Of a DNA stretch of 25,857 nt, positions 16,500 through 24,856 are shown piece by piece. The translations under genes were made by a program, and so were the position numbers. The first letter of the stretch is position 1. Every line of letters begins with the position of its first letter. The notes below the pieces were generated by a model. It was not told the origin of the DNA. It saw nothing but the letters and a program-made list of their open reading frames with translations, and searched no databases. The DNA lies in NCBI GenBank assembly GCA_016296775.1, contig JAEDIE010000019.1:1-25857 (forward strand). The letters run 5' to 3'. Source of the DNA: Bacilli bacterium. Its GTDB lineage: Bacteria; Bacillota_I; Bacilli_A; RFN20; CAG-826.

Positions 16500-18830
16500 C
16501 TATTTCTCCTTTATTAATAATCTTTTATCTTTATCTTTAACAAAGCAAATACATTTAAATTTGCAATACTTACATGCAACTTCATCTGAAGGAGTAAAGC
16601 AAGGAGAAATATTAAAATTAAATTGTTTTATATTTGAAATAGCATCTTTAATCTTAGCTTCAAATTTTTTGTTATATTCATCTATTTCTTCTCTTGTTAA
16701 AAATAACTTTTCATTAAGATCTTTACTAAATTTTCCTTTAGTTAGTTTTAAATCACTAATAAACAATGATTTTTCATTAAATTTATAAGAATCATCAAAA
16801 GAATCTATAACATCGATTTCATCTAAAATTCTACCTTGTAATTTAAAGTTATCTTTATATAAAGAATTTATTCCTTCATAAGTATCCTTAAAATTTATAG
16901 GTTGAATAAATAAACCAGCAATATTATCTTTATTAGATAAATTACTATTTTTAATTAAATAAACATATGAAGGAAGTTGTAAACCTAAGCTATTATTAAA
17001 ATTTCCTTCATTAAATGGGGTATATTCTCCACTCTTATAATCAATAATAAATAAATTTTTATTATCAGTTTCTACAATTGAATCGACTTTTCCTTTAAAT
17101 ATATCTTTTGAATCCAAAACAACTTCAAAATCCTTTTCTGATTCAGTTTTAGTTATATTTTTAGAAGAAACTCTATCTAAAATAATCCTATGACAATAAT
17201 CAAGATGACGAATAAAACGATGTAATAATATTTCTTCTTCATCTTTAAATTCGTATTTAGGCAAATATTTTTTAACACTTTCATTAAAATCAAAATCTTT
17301 TTTATAAATGTTTTTTAAAACTTCATGAGCAAAATTACCTGCTTTTGTAGAAAAAGTATCTTCAAAAGAATCAATTTTTAAAATGTATTTTAAATAATAT
17401 TTAAATGGACATTCAAAATATTCATTTAAACTTGAATAAGAATATTTTAAATCAAATGGTGTTTCTTCTTTGATTCTATTATAAGTGTTATCAAAAGATT
17501 CTAACTCTTTAAAATATTCTTTATAAACTTTGTTGTAATCACTATTTATATAGAAATTTTGAAATACTTGATTTTCTTTTGAATAAAAAAGCTTAGCAAT
17601 TTTAGACGAATATTCTTCTAAAATTAATGAAGGTTTTTCCTTTTTAATATCTAGTTCATTTAATAAGAAAGAAGAAACTACCTTACCTTTTTCATCAAAA
17701 CTAAATGATGAAATAGAAACTAAATTTGAAAATTGTAAAAATAAAGCAGCTATTTCCTTATTTAATCTATTAATTTCATAAGTAGATGTTAATCCTAACT
17801 CCATTTTAGTTTCTTCATCACACATCTCTTTATTTACATAAACATTAGGATAAAAATCACTAGTACAATTTGAAAGAATATAAGTTTTAGATGGATCAAA
17901 ATCTAAATTAGAAGTGTATTTAATTTCGTGTGTAAAATGTTCCTTATTTAAGGTTTGTTTTTTTAATATTCTTCTTAAAATTGAAGCTTTATCTTTTAAA
18001 TTATCAAAATAAAAGTAAGTATTAAGTTCTTTTAAAATTTCTTTAATTTCTTCATCTAAAATATATTTTTCTACATTATTTAAAAATGAATCGTTATCAA
18101 TGTTTATTATTAAATCATTAACACATTTTAAATCGATTAAACTATCTGATTCATAATCAAATTTAAGATTATATTCTTTACTAAATAATTTTAAATAAAA
18201 TAATAAGTCACTATTTCCTACTAATGTAATGTCTTTATTTTGTTCTAATAAATTAGCACATAAATTCAAATTATAATGAAGCTCATCTTCTTTAGTTTCA
18301 AAAGTCAAAAACCCTATGTTTTCTAAGCTGTTTTTACTAATTGGAAGAATGTCTAAAGAAAAATATTGAGCATTGTTAACATTTAATTGTTCAAGTATTC
18401 TAACTATTTCAATATCATTTTCACTATATCCAATAATAACAACTTTTTTATTTATAAATAAATTTTTAAATAGAGGATCAACTTTTACTAATTTTGCTTC
18501 ATCAAGTAACAATTTAAGTTCAAACAATTTATCAATAACAGTTCCTAATTTTCCTTCTTCTTGTCTTTTAAAATAAACTTCCTCGATTAGAGCATTAGAA
18601 AAATAATAATCTAAAAAAGAATCAATAAAATCATATGTATAAGAAGTCTTATTTAATAAAAACCCTATGATTTCCTCACTCTTTTTTCCATATAACTCCT
18701 TTTTTAAATCTTCTTTTGTATATACTTTAAAATTTAATTTAAAATTATTGATCTTATAGTTTCTTAAAAAAGATTTGAAATTTGAAGGAATAATAACAAT
18801 TGAATTATCTATAATTTCATTAAAATCCAT
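16500..18830 (-). CDS. addB: ATP-dependent nuclease subunit B (AddB/RexB type), compact
   Basis: The 776-residue partner of AddA. The C-terminal PD-(D/E)XK nuclease is intact, with the helix G-N-F-A-H-E (499-503 region), Asp583 in G-K-V-D-S-I, Asp597 and Lys599 in I-I-D-Y-K-S-G, and Gln618. The [4Fe-4S] cysteines are Cys474, Cys753, Cys756 and Cys762, in the canonical C-x2-C-x5-C spacing at the end; Cys760 is extra. The N-terminus begins I-V-I-I-P-S-N-F-K-S and lacks the Walker A loop of Bacillus AddB, as in streptococcal RexB. The protein is several hundred residues shorter than the usual 1100-1150. Since glpK abuts it with a one-base overlap (TAATG), the shortness is real and not a split gene. 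Confidence 0.9.
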   Translation of the reverse strand: MDFNEIIDNSIVIIPSNFKSFLRNYKINNFKLNFKVYTKEDLKKELYGKKSEEIIGFLLNKTSYTYDFIDSFLDYYFSNALIEEVYFKRQEEGKLGTVIDKLFELKLLLDEAKLVKVDPLFKNLFINKKVVIIGYSENDIEIVRILEQLNVNNAQYFSLDILPISKNSLENIGFLTFETKEDELHYNLNLCANLLEQNKDITLVGNSDLLFYLKLFSKEYNLKFDYESDSLIDLKCVNDLIINIDNDSFLNNVEKYILDEEIKEILKELNTYFYFDNLKDKASILRRILKKQTLNKEHFTHEIKYTSNLDFDPSKTYILSNCTSDFYPNVYVNKEMCDEETKMELGLTSTYEINRLNKEIAALFLQFSNLVSISSFSFDEKGKVVSSFLLNELDIKKEKPSLILEEYSSKIAKLFYSKENQVFQNFYINSDYNKVYKEYFKELESFDNTYNRIKEETPFDLKYSYSSLNEYFECPFKYYLKYILKIDSFEDTFSTKAGNFAHEVLKNIYKKDFDFNESVKKYLPKYEFKDEEEILLHRFIRHLDYCHRIILDRVSSKNITKTESEKDFEVVLDSKDIFKGKVDSIVETDNKNLFIIDYKSGEYTPFNEGNFNNSLGLQLPSYVYLIKNSNLSNKDNIAGLFIQPINFKDTYEGINSLYKDNFKLQGRILDEIDVIDSFDDSYKFNEKSLFISDLKLTKGKFSKDLNEKLFLTREEIDEYNKKFEAKIKDAISNIKQFNFNISPCFTPSDEVACKYCKFKCICFVKDKDKRLLIKEK

Positions 18831-20302
18831 TATTTAAAAACCCTTGTTGCTTCGATAGCTTTTTTCCGTTTTTTATCAATTTCTTTTCTACATTCCTCGT
18901 CCATATTTGGGTAGAATTCCTTGCTTATTTTATGAATCTTTTTAATATCTTCTAAATCCTTAAAATATCCACTACCTAAACCAGCTAAATAAGCAACACC
19001 TAAAGAAGTTGTTTCTAAACATTCTGGTAAAACAATTTTAGAATTTAAAATATTAGCTTGATATTGCATTAAATAATCGTTAGCAGTTGCTCCGCCATCA
19101 ACTTTTAAAGTAGTCAATTTAATCTTTGTTTCTTCTTCAATTGTTTTAATGACATCTTTTGTTTGAAGAGCTATTGAATTTAATACAGCTTGAATAAAAT
19201 GTTCTTTTGTTGTCCCTCTATTTAAACCGAAAACAGCACCTCTACAAGCATCGTCCCAATATGGAGCGCCTAAACCAACAAAAGCAGGAACAACATAAAC
19301 TCCCCCGCTATCTTTAACTCTATCAGCATACTTTTCACTTTCAGCCGCACTATTTATCATTCTTAAGGAATCTCTCAACCATTGAATAGAAGCTCCACCA
19401 ATAAAAACACTACCTTCAAGAGCATAATTAACACTCCCATCAGCTGTTGCAATAATTGTAGTAATTAATCCTTTTGATGAAAGAATAGGTTTTGAACCAA
19501 TGTTCATTAACATAAAACAACCAGTTCCATATGTATTTTTACTATCTCCACTTTCAAAACAATTTTGACCAAATAATGCAGCTTGTTGATCTCCAGCAAC
19601 TCCATAAATCTTTAACTTTTTACTTAAAAAAGAAGCAGTACCAAATAAAGATCTAGAAGGCTGAACTTTAGGTAACATCTTTAAAGGAATATTAAATAAC
19701 TTTAGTAATTCCTTATCATATTCAAGAGTATTTATATTAAATAACATAGTCCTTGAAGCGTTAGTATAATCTGTTTTAAATATTTTTTTATTTGATAATT
19801 TATACATTAACCATGTATCAATCGTTCCAAACAAGATTTCACCTTTTTTAGCTCTTTCATACCCGTTTTCAATCCTATCTAAAATAAATCTAATCTTAGA
19901 AGCACTAAAATAAGGATTAATAATTAATCCAGTTTTTTCATGAACCATGCTTTCATATGGTTTCCGTGATTCACAAATTTCAACAGTTTGACGAGATTGC
20001 CAAACAATTGCGTTATATAAAGGCATACCTGTTTCTTTATCAAAAACAACAGTTGTTTCTCTTTGGTTTGTAATACCCATCGAATCAATTTCATCGTAGG
20101 TAATATTCATTTTGGTTAAACAATCATTTATTACATTTACAACACTAAGAAAAATATCAAGAGCATCTTGTTCGACCCATCCATCATAAGGATATAAACA
20201 TGCGACTTCTTGTTGAGATTTAAATACTAATTTACCTTCTTTATTATATAAAAGGGCTCTGGTTGATGTTGTACCTTGATCGATACTAAGAATATATTTC
20301 AT
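18830..20302 (-). CDS. glpK: Glycerol kinase
   Basis: A 490-residue FGGY-family kinase of typical length that phosphorylates glycerol to sn-glycerol 3-phosphate with ATP in the cytosol. The ends and core are diagnostic: S-I-D-Q-G-T-T-S-T-R-A near residue 6, D-G-W-V-E-Q-D, T-N-Q-R-E-T-T-V, A-I-V-W-Q-S-R, G-V-A-G-D-Q-Q-A-A-L-F-G-Q, and the C-terminal K-V-D-G-G-A-T-A-N-D-Y-L-M-Q-Y-Q. The start overlaps the end of the lipase-like gene as ATGA, with AGGAG 5 nt upstream. It lies downstream of three genes for glycerol-3-phosphate oxidation, which supports the assignment. No glycerol facilitator gene is in the window. Confidence 0.97.
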   Translation of the reverse strand: MKYILSIDQGTTSTRALLYNKEGKLVFKSQQEVACLYPYDGWVEQDALDIFLSVVNVINDCLTKMNITYDEIDSMGITNQRETTVVFDKETGMPLYNAIVWQSRQTVEICESRKPYESMVHEKTGLIINPYFSASKIRFILDRIENGYERAKKGEILFGTIDTWLMYKLSNKKIFKTDYTNASRTMLFNINTLEYDKELLKLFNIPLKMLPKVQPSRSLFGTASFLSKKLKIYGVAGDQQAALFGQNCFESGDSKNTYGTGCFMLMNIGSKPILSSKGLITTIIATADGSVNYALEGSVFIGGASIQWLRDSLRMINSAAESEKYADRVKDSGGVYVVPAFVGLGAPYWDDACRGAVFGLNRGTTKEHFIQAVLNSIALQTKDVIKTIEEETKIKLTTLKVDGGATANDYLMQYQANILNSKIVLPECLETTSLGVAYLAGLGSGYFKDLEDIKKIHKISKEFYPNMDEECRKEIDKKRKKAIEATRVFK

Positions 20303-21456
20303 CTTAACTCCTCTCTTAGATTTATAAACTTTTTAAATACATCTGCTCTTCGATTTTCTTGGATTTTTTTAAAGTTATTAGCATATAGTTTTAAGAATTC
20401 TTTAATTAATTCTTCCATTTCTTTAGCTTGTTCTGGATTGTCTTTTTTATAGACACTTAATCCTCGAACAATATTTTTTAAAGCAGATTCATAAATTGCA
20501 ATAACATCTTTTACTTTATTTATTTTAACAATTTCAAATATTGCTTCCTTAATGTCTTTAACTTTATCAATTCCAATTTGTTCAATAAACTCATTTAAAC
20601 TAACTTTTAAAGTTTCACTATAAATTGTTAACTCTTTCATTTTAGCTAAAGTTTGATAATTATTGAAAAAATCAAATTGCCAAGTTAACATATCATGACC
20701 ATTAACATTAGCTTGACTTGTTTTGCAAATAATTAACTCACTTGGATCATTTAATAATATACCTACTACATCATCATGAGGAACAATTTTAACGAGCTTA
20801 TCTTTATGCTTATTATATAATTCACTAGTATCAAACTTAAATCCAGGACCATCAAGATTATAAACTTTATTAACCATTTCCTGGACATTTATATCATTGT
20901 AATAGTAAGCAAAATAGGCTAGATTTCCGCCTTTTGAATGACCTAATACATTTACTGGTCTTTTTAAAATATTAACCATTTTAAAAAGATAATTTTTAGC
21001 TTCTTCTTGAGAAGGAATAACATCTTTTAAAACAAGATCAAAATCTTCTTTCCGACCAATTACACTTCTATCTGTACCTCTAAATGTTACAAAGACTCTA
21101 TCATCAATTAAAAACGTTAATCCAAAAAATTGAATTTCATTTCTATTACTTTTATTTTCTTCAAAAAATCCAAGTTCAACATCATCATATCTTGAACTCT
21201 TATTAAATAAATTTAAAAAAGCTAAAAATTCTTCAGGTTTAAAGAAATTTTCAGTAATCTTTCTTTTTGTGTTTTCTTTCATGAAATCACGAATCTTAGT
21301 AAAAGAATTATACAAGTTCTTTGTTTTGGTAATTTTTGAACTTTCAAAATTACAATAAGAAAGAAGACCTAAAACAATTAAATCAGCTTCACAAAAAGGA
21401 AGTAAATTAAAACTTTTATTCCCGTTTTTATTTAAAAATCCGATAATAGATGCCAT
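20299..21456 (-). CDS. DUF2974 (Mbeg1-like) alpha/beta-hydrolase, putative lipase
   Basis: A 385-residue cytosolic protein of the Mbeg1-like DUF2974 family, lipase-type alpha/beta-hydrolases. It shows D-L-I-V-L-G-L-L-S-Y near residue 25, V-T-F-R-G-T-D at about 123-129 and the nucleophile elbow G-H-S-K-G-G at 172-177 (Ser174). Candidate acid and base residues lie in I-V-P-H-D-D and N-G-H-D. No signal peptide is present, so the substrate should be internal. It is fused by overlapping stop/start codons to DUF1667 upstream (TGATG) and glpK downstream (ATGA), placing it inside the glycerol operon; release of glycerol from lipid is a plausible but unproven role. A TTG at 21459 is in frame. The ATG at 21456 is preferred because AGGAG lies 8 nt before it. 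Confidence 0.8.
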   Translation of the reverse strand: MASIIGFLNKNGNKSFNLLPFCEADLIVLGLLSYCNFESSKITKTKNLYNSFTKIRDFMKENTKRKITENFFKPEEFLAFLNLFNKSSRYDDVELGFFEENKSNRNEIQFFGLTFLIDDRVFVTFRGTDRSVIGRKEDFDLVLKDVIPSQEEAKNYLFKMVNILKRPVNVLGHSKGGNLAYFAYYYNDINVQEMVNKVYNLDGPGFKFDTSELYNKHKDKLVKIVPHDDVVGILLNDPSELIICKTSQANVNGHDMLTWQFDFFNNYQTLAKMKELTIYSETLKVSLNEFIEQIGIDKVKDIKEAIFEIVKINKVKDVIAIYESALKNIVRGLSVYKKDNPEQAKEMEELIKEFLKLYANNFKKIQENRRADVFKKFINLREELR

Positions 21457-21797
21457 CAATCTTGCTCCTTAGTAGCAATAATATCAACACCTAAAGATAA
21501 AACATCTTTTATTAAAACTTGATTCATTTTTATAGGTAAATCCACACTAATTTTATTAATTTCATCCATTACTAAAAAGATTTTTTCTTTAGGAATTGGA
21601 CCACTTGTTTTACAAGGAAGAACATTAATTTTACTTGAGTTAACTTTAAAAGTAGAAGTTACAACTCTTTTAGGAGCAACAGCTTCTTGAAGACCATATT
21701 CTTTTCCTCTTAAACATGAAAACCCACTAATCTCTCCATCTTTATACAAAAGATGACAACCTCTAGGACAACAAATACAAATCATTTCTTTTTCCAT
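21456..21797 (-). CDS. DUF1667 four-cysteine protein, likely Fe-S partner of the glycerol-3-phosphate oxidising complex
   Basis: A 113-residue small protein. Cys7, Cys10, Cys14 and Cys28 form C-x2-C-x3-C-x13-C, with Cys9 extra; the last cysteine is in F-S-C-L-R-G-K. DUF1667 proteins have four conserved cysteines, and this layout suggests a [4Fe-4S] centre. The gene lies directly after two flavoprotein genes and before glpK, an arrangement I recall from other Firmicutes and Thermotoga. The likely role is electron transfer or assembly within a GlpA/GlpB-like dehydrogenase. A TTG at 21815 is in frame but is part of the ribosome binding site GAGGAG (21808-21813). The ATG at 21797 is therefore chosen, one base after the preceding stop. 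Confidence 0.82.
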   Translation of the reverse strand: MEKEMICICCPRGCHLLYKDGEISGFSCLRGKEYGLQEAVAPKRVVTSTFKVNSSKINVLPCKTSGPIPKEKIFLVMDEINKISVDLPIKMNQVLIKDVLSLGVDIIATKEQD

Positions 21798-21798
21798 A

Positions 21799-23058
21799 TT
21801 ATTTTGTCTCCTCAATTAAGAAATCAATTTCTTCATATTCTAAAAAATTAATATTTTTTAAGCTAACTTTCACCATCTCACTAGGCACTAAATCAAATTT
21901 AGTAATTTTTTTAATTAATTTTTCACCATCTTTAATGAAAATAGTGGCTTTTTGCATAGGTTTTTTAACTCTAAACGAGAAAGTTACTTCTTCTAAATTA
22001 GAGTAAATTTTAATCATATTTGGTAATAAATAAGATACATTATCAAGGGCGTTTGTATATATAGTTTTATTTAATTTCCCTCTTCTATTTAAGATATAAT
22101 CAGCTGCACATTTACCAGCTTTAGCGCTTTCTTCACTAACAAAATCAACTAAATCATGAACATGAAGAACATTACCACAAGAGAAAACACCTTCTAATGT
22201 AGTTTCTAAATTTTGATCTACAAAAGCACCTTTAGTTTTAACATATTGACTTGCACCGGCATTAAAAATTAAAGGAGAAAATGGGTAAAGACCAACACTT
22301 AATAATAAAGTGTCGCATTCAATTCTCTTTTTGGTAGATAAAATTGGTTTTAAGTTTTCATCAACATCACAAGTTTCAATAGCTTCTAACCTTTCTTTTC
22401 CAATTATTTTAGTAACTGTATTACTTAAATGTAATGGGATATCATAATCATTTAAACATTGAACGATATTTCTATTTAATCCGTTTGAATATGGCATCAA
22501 TTCACTAACTCCAATAACTTTAGCACCTTCTAAAGTCATGCGGCGAGCCATAATTAATCCAATATCACCACTTCCTAAAATATATACTTTTTTACCGACT
22601 AAATATCCATCAATATTAAGATATTTTTGAGCTAAACCAGCAGTAAATACGCCATTAGGTCTATCTCCAGGAATCATAATTTGACCATAAGTTCTTTCAT
22701 TACATCCACAAGCATTAACAATAGCTTTAGCTTTAATATTTGTGATTCCATACTTAGGAGAAGAAATTGTAACAACTTTTGAAGGAGAAACTCCAATTAC
22801 TAAAGTATCTAATAAGCATTCAATATTTCTTTTCTTTACTTCTTCAATATATCTAAAAGCATATTCAGGTCCAGTTAGTTCTTCTTTAAAGGTGTGTAAT
22901 CCAAAACCATTATGAATACATTGATTCAAAATACCCCCTAATTCCTTATTCTTTTCAATTAAAAGGATACTTTTAACTCCATTATCAAAAGCACTAATAG
23001 CACTTGCTAATCCAGCGCTTCCTCCACCAATTACAATTAAATCGTACTCGCTATTCAT
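21799..23058 (-). CDS. NAD(P)/FAD-dependent oxidoreductase (GlpB-like partner)
   Basis: A 419-residue pyridine-nucleotide-disulfide-type oxidoreductase. An FAD-binding G-G-G-S-A-G lies at 11-16 and a second dinucleotide fold, G-S-G-D-I-G, at 162-167. A family stretch C-G-C-N-E-R-T and I-P-G-D-R-P-N-G-V-F-T-A-G lies at about 117-141, and the FAD-contact S-C-G-N-V is near the C-terminal third. The active-site C-x4-C of classic disulfide reductases is absent, so it probably passes electrons between flavin, NAD(P) and an Fe-S partner. It overlaps the GlpA-like gene by 8 nt and precedes DUF1667 by 1 nt. The two probably supply the electron outlet for glycerol-3-phosphate oxidation, though the acceptor is unknown. 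Confidence 0.85.
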   Translation of the reverse strand: MNSEYDLIVIGGGSAGLASAISAFDNGVKSILLIEKNKELGGILNQCIHNGFGLHTFKEELTGPEYAFRYIEEVKKRNIECLLDTLVIGVSPSKVVTISSPKYGITNIKAKAIVNACGCNERTYGQIMIPGDRPNGVFTAGLAQKYLNIDGYLVGKKVYILGSGDIGLIMARRMTLEGAKVIGVSELMPYSNGLNRNIVQCLNDYDIPLHLSNTVTKIIGKERLEAIETCDVDENLKPILSTKKRIECDTLLLSVGLYPFSPLIFNAGASQYVKTKGAFVDQNLETTLEGVFSCGNVLHVHDLVDFVSEESAKAGKCAADYILNRRGKLNKTIYTNALDNVSYLLPNMIKIYSNLEEVTFSFRVKKPMQKATIFIKDGEKLIKKITKFDLVPSEMVKVSLKNINFLEYEEIDFLIEETK

Positions 23059-24493
23059 CTTTTTTACCCTTCAAACTAACTTTTAAAATATTAGTATCTT
23101 GTTCACTATAATTGATTTTATCAATACTAGTATTTAATTCCCTTGCAAGAATTTTAACGACTTCTTCTTGGCAGAATGTTCCTTGACATTTTCCAAAACC
23201 AGCTCTAACTCTCTTTTTAACGCCTTTTACAGTTGTAGCTCCACAATTTCTATGGATACAATCAATGATCTCGCCTTCACTTACTTTTTCACAACGACAA
23301 ATAATCCTTCCGAAAGATTCATCAGTTTTTATCAATTCATTAATACCACTAATTCCTAAATTTTTCATTGATTTATGTTTTCTAATGTAAGGATTATATG
23401 AATCATTTTTCTTTAAACCTAATCTTTTAGCTACTAATTCACTAACATATTCTCCAATAGCAGGAGAAGAAGCTAATCCTGGAGACATAATACCTCCAAC
23501 TTCAAAGAAACCTTTAAAGTTAGAAGATTCTTCAATAATAAAATCATTGATACTAGAATTTGCTCTAACACCAGCAAATTGCCTAACAACATTAATGTAG
23601 GGAATATTTTTAATTAATTTTTTTGCACTTTCTTTTAAACTATCAAAAGTTTCACTATCAGTAGAAGTATCATTGATTGTTGTTTCATCATTTGATGGAC
23701 CAATAATATAATTGAAACTAGTTGTAGGAGAGATTAAAACACCTTTTCCAACCTTTGTTGGACACATAAATAAAGTATGTTTAACAAAATTAGCGTTAAA
23801 GTGATCTAAAAGAATATATTCTCCTTTTCTATAAATAATTTTATAGTTAGGTTCTTCTAATAAACCATGTATTTTATCACTCATTTGTCCACTAGCATTA
23901 ACAACTGTTTTTGTTATTAATTCCTCACTATTTTTTAAAATAACATGATACAAATTATCGATATATTTAATATCTACTACTTCGCTATTTAATCTAAGTT
24001 TAACCCCATTATCCATAGCGTTTTCGATATAACCAACATTAAGCAAAAATGGATTAATAATTCCAGAAGTTGGACAAAGAAGAGCTTTTTTTGCTTCTGA
24101 AGAAATATTTGGTTCTATTTTTTGAAGTTCATCTGCATCTATTATTCTGCATTCAACATTATTTTCATGACTTCTTTTTTCAAGTTCATTTAATGTTTCG
24201 ACTTCTTCATCATTAAAAGCAACAGTTAAAGAACCATTTCTAATAAAAGGAACATCAAGTTCTTCACTAACTTGACTCATCATTTTATTTCCTAAAACGT
24301 TAAATTTAGCTTTTAAAGTATTTGGTTTTGGATCATATCCACTATGCACGATACTAGAATTAGCACTACTCGTTTCTTCCCCAACATCATTATGTCTTTC
24401 TAAAACAAGGATATTACCTTTATATCTAGATAGATATCTACTAACACTAGCTCCAATTAAGCCACATCCAATGATAATACAATCAAAAACCAT
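23051..24493 (-). CDS. GlpA-like FAD-dependent glycerol-3-phosphate dehydrogenase with BFD [2Fe-2S] domain
   Basis: A 480-residue flavoprotein of the DAO/GlpA family. FAD is bound by G-C-G-L-I-G at 9-14, followed by E-R-H-N-D-V-G-E-E-T-S-S-A-N-S and the substrate-region H-S-G-Y-D. A C-terminal BFD-like domain holds a [2Fe-2S] site with Cys399, Cys401, Cys436 and Cys441 (C-R-C, then R-A-G-F-G-K-C-Q-G-T-F-C). Expected reaction: glycerol 3-phosphate to dihydroxyacetone phosphate, in the cytosol or at the membrane face. The neighbouring glpK supports this substrate, but relatives oxidise other 2-hydroxy acids (LhgO-like), so the assignment is contextual. The gene overlaps its flavoprotein partner by 8 nt and has AGGT 7 nt before the ATG. 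Confidence 0.85.
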   Translation of the reverse strand: MVFDCIIIGCGLIGASVSRYLSRYKGNILVLERHNDVGEETSSANSSIVHSGYDPKPNTLKAKFNVLGNKMMSQVSEELDVPFIRNGSLTVAFNDEEVETLNELEKRSHENNVECRIIDADELQKIEPNISSEAKKALLCPTSGIINPFLLNVGYIENAMDNGVKLRLNSEVVDIKYIDNLYHVILKNSEELITKTVVNASGQMSDKIHGLLEEPNYKIIYRKGEYILLDHFNANFVKHTLFMCPTKVGKGVLISPTTSFNYIIGPSNDETTINDTSTDSETFDSLKESAKKLIKNIPYINVVRQFAGVRANSSINDFIIEESSNFKGFFEVGGIMSPGLASSPAIGEYVSELVAKRLGLKKNDSYNPYIRKHKSMKNLGISGINELIKTDESFGRIICRCEKVSEGEIIDCIHRNCGATTVKGVKKRVRAGFGKCQGTFCQEEVVKILARELNTSIDKINYSEQDTNILKVSLKGKKDE

Positions 24494-24505
24494 ATGATTT
24501 ACCTA

Positions 24506-24847
24506 TTATTTTTCTCTATTGATAGATTTTTCTTTAATAAATTTTTCACCATTAAAACGTTTATGTAATTTATTTAAATTATATTCTGCTACTTCTTCAA
24601 GGGTAATTCCTAATCCGCTAGCAGTTTCGGCAATGTACCACAAGACATCACCAAGCTCATCTTTAAGATGTTCTTTATCTAGTTCATGACCTTGATATTT
24701 ATATTTTTTAACAATATCGCAACATTCTCCAGCTTCTCCAGCAAGTCCAAGAACACCATTGGTGATCATATCTTTTTTGCCTTCCTCACTTATTAAGTTA
24801 TAGGCATGTTTTTGATATTCGTTAAATGTAATTTTTTCTTTTTCCAT
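24506..24847 (-). CDS. MazG-type nucleoside triphosphate pyrophosphohydrolase
   Basis: A 113-residue all-helical protein with the MazG metal-binding pattern. G-L-A-G-E-A-G-E-C-C-D (about 33-43) is followed by D-E-L-G-D-V-L-W-Y-I-A (about 63-73), giving the E-x2-E and E-x2-D pairs that bind Mg2+. Small MazG proteins hydrolyse (d)NTPs, often damaged ones, to the monophosphate and PPi; the substrate is not readable here. It sits between the rubredoxin-flavin reductase gene and the glycerol-3-phosphate cluster with gaps of 9 and 12 nt, so it is in the same unit. AGGT lies 7 nt before the ATG. Confidence 0.9.
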   Translation of the reverse strand: MEKEKITFNEYQKHAYNLISEEGKKDMITNGVLGLAGEAGECCDIVKKYKYQGHELDKEHLKDELGDVLWYIAETASGLGITLEEVAEYNLNKLHKRFNGEKFIKEKSINREK

Positions 24848-24856
24848 ATTTTTTAC

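Noticed and set aside
16500..18830. AddB as a frameshifted or truncated pseudogene
   Set aside because: All Fe-S and nuclease residues are present, the frame is clean, and glpK abuts the start with a TAATG overlap, leaving no room for a missing 5' part.
12335..18830. addA, addB and DUF5677 as a new phage-defence system
   Set aside because: AddAB is a core repair complex, the rest of the unit is metabolic, and no defence effector, mobile element or toxin-antitoxin gene is present. Kept only as a weak hint under the DUF5677 finding.
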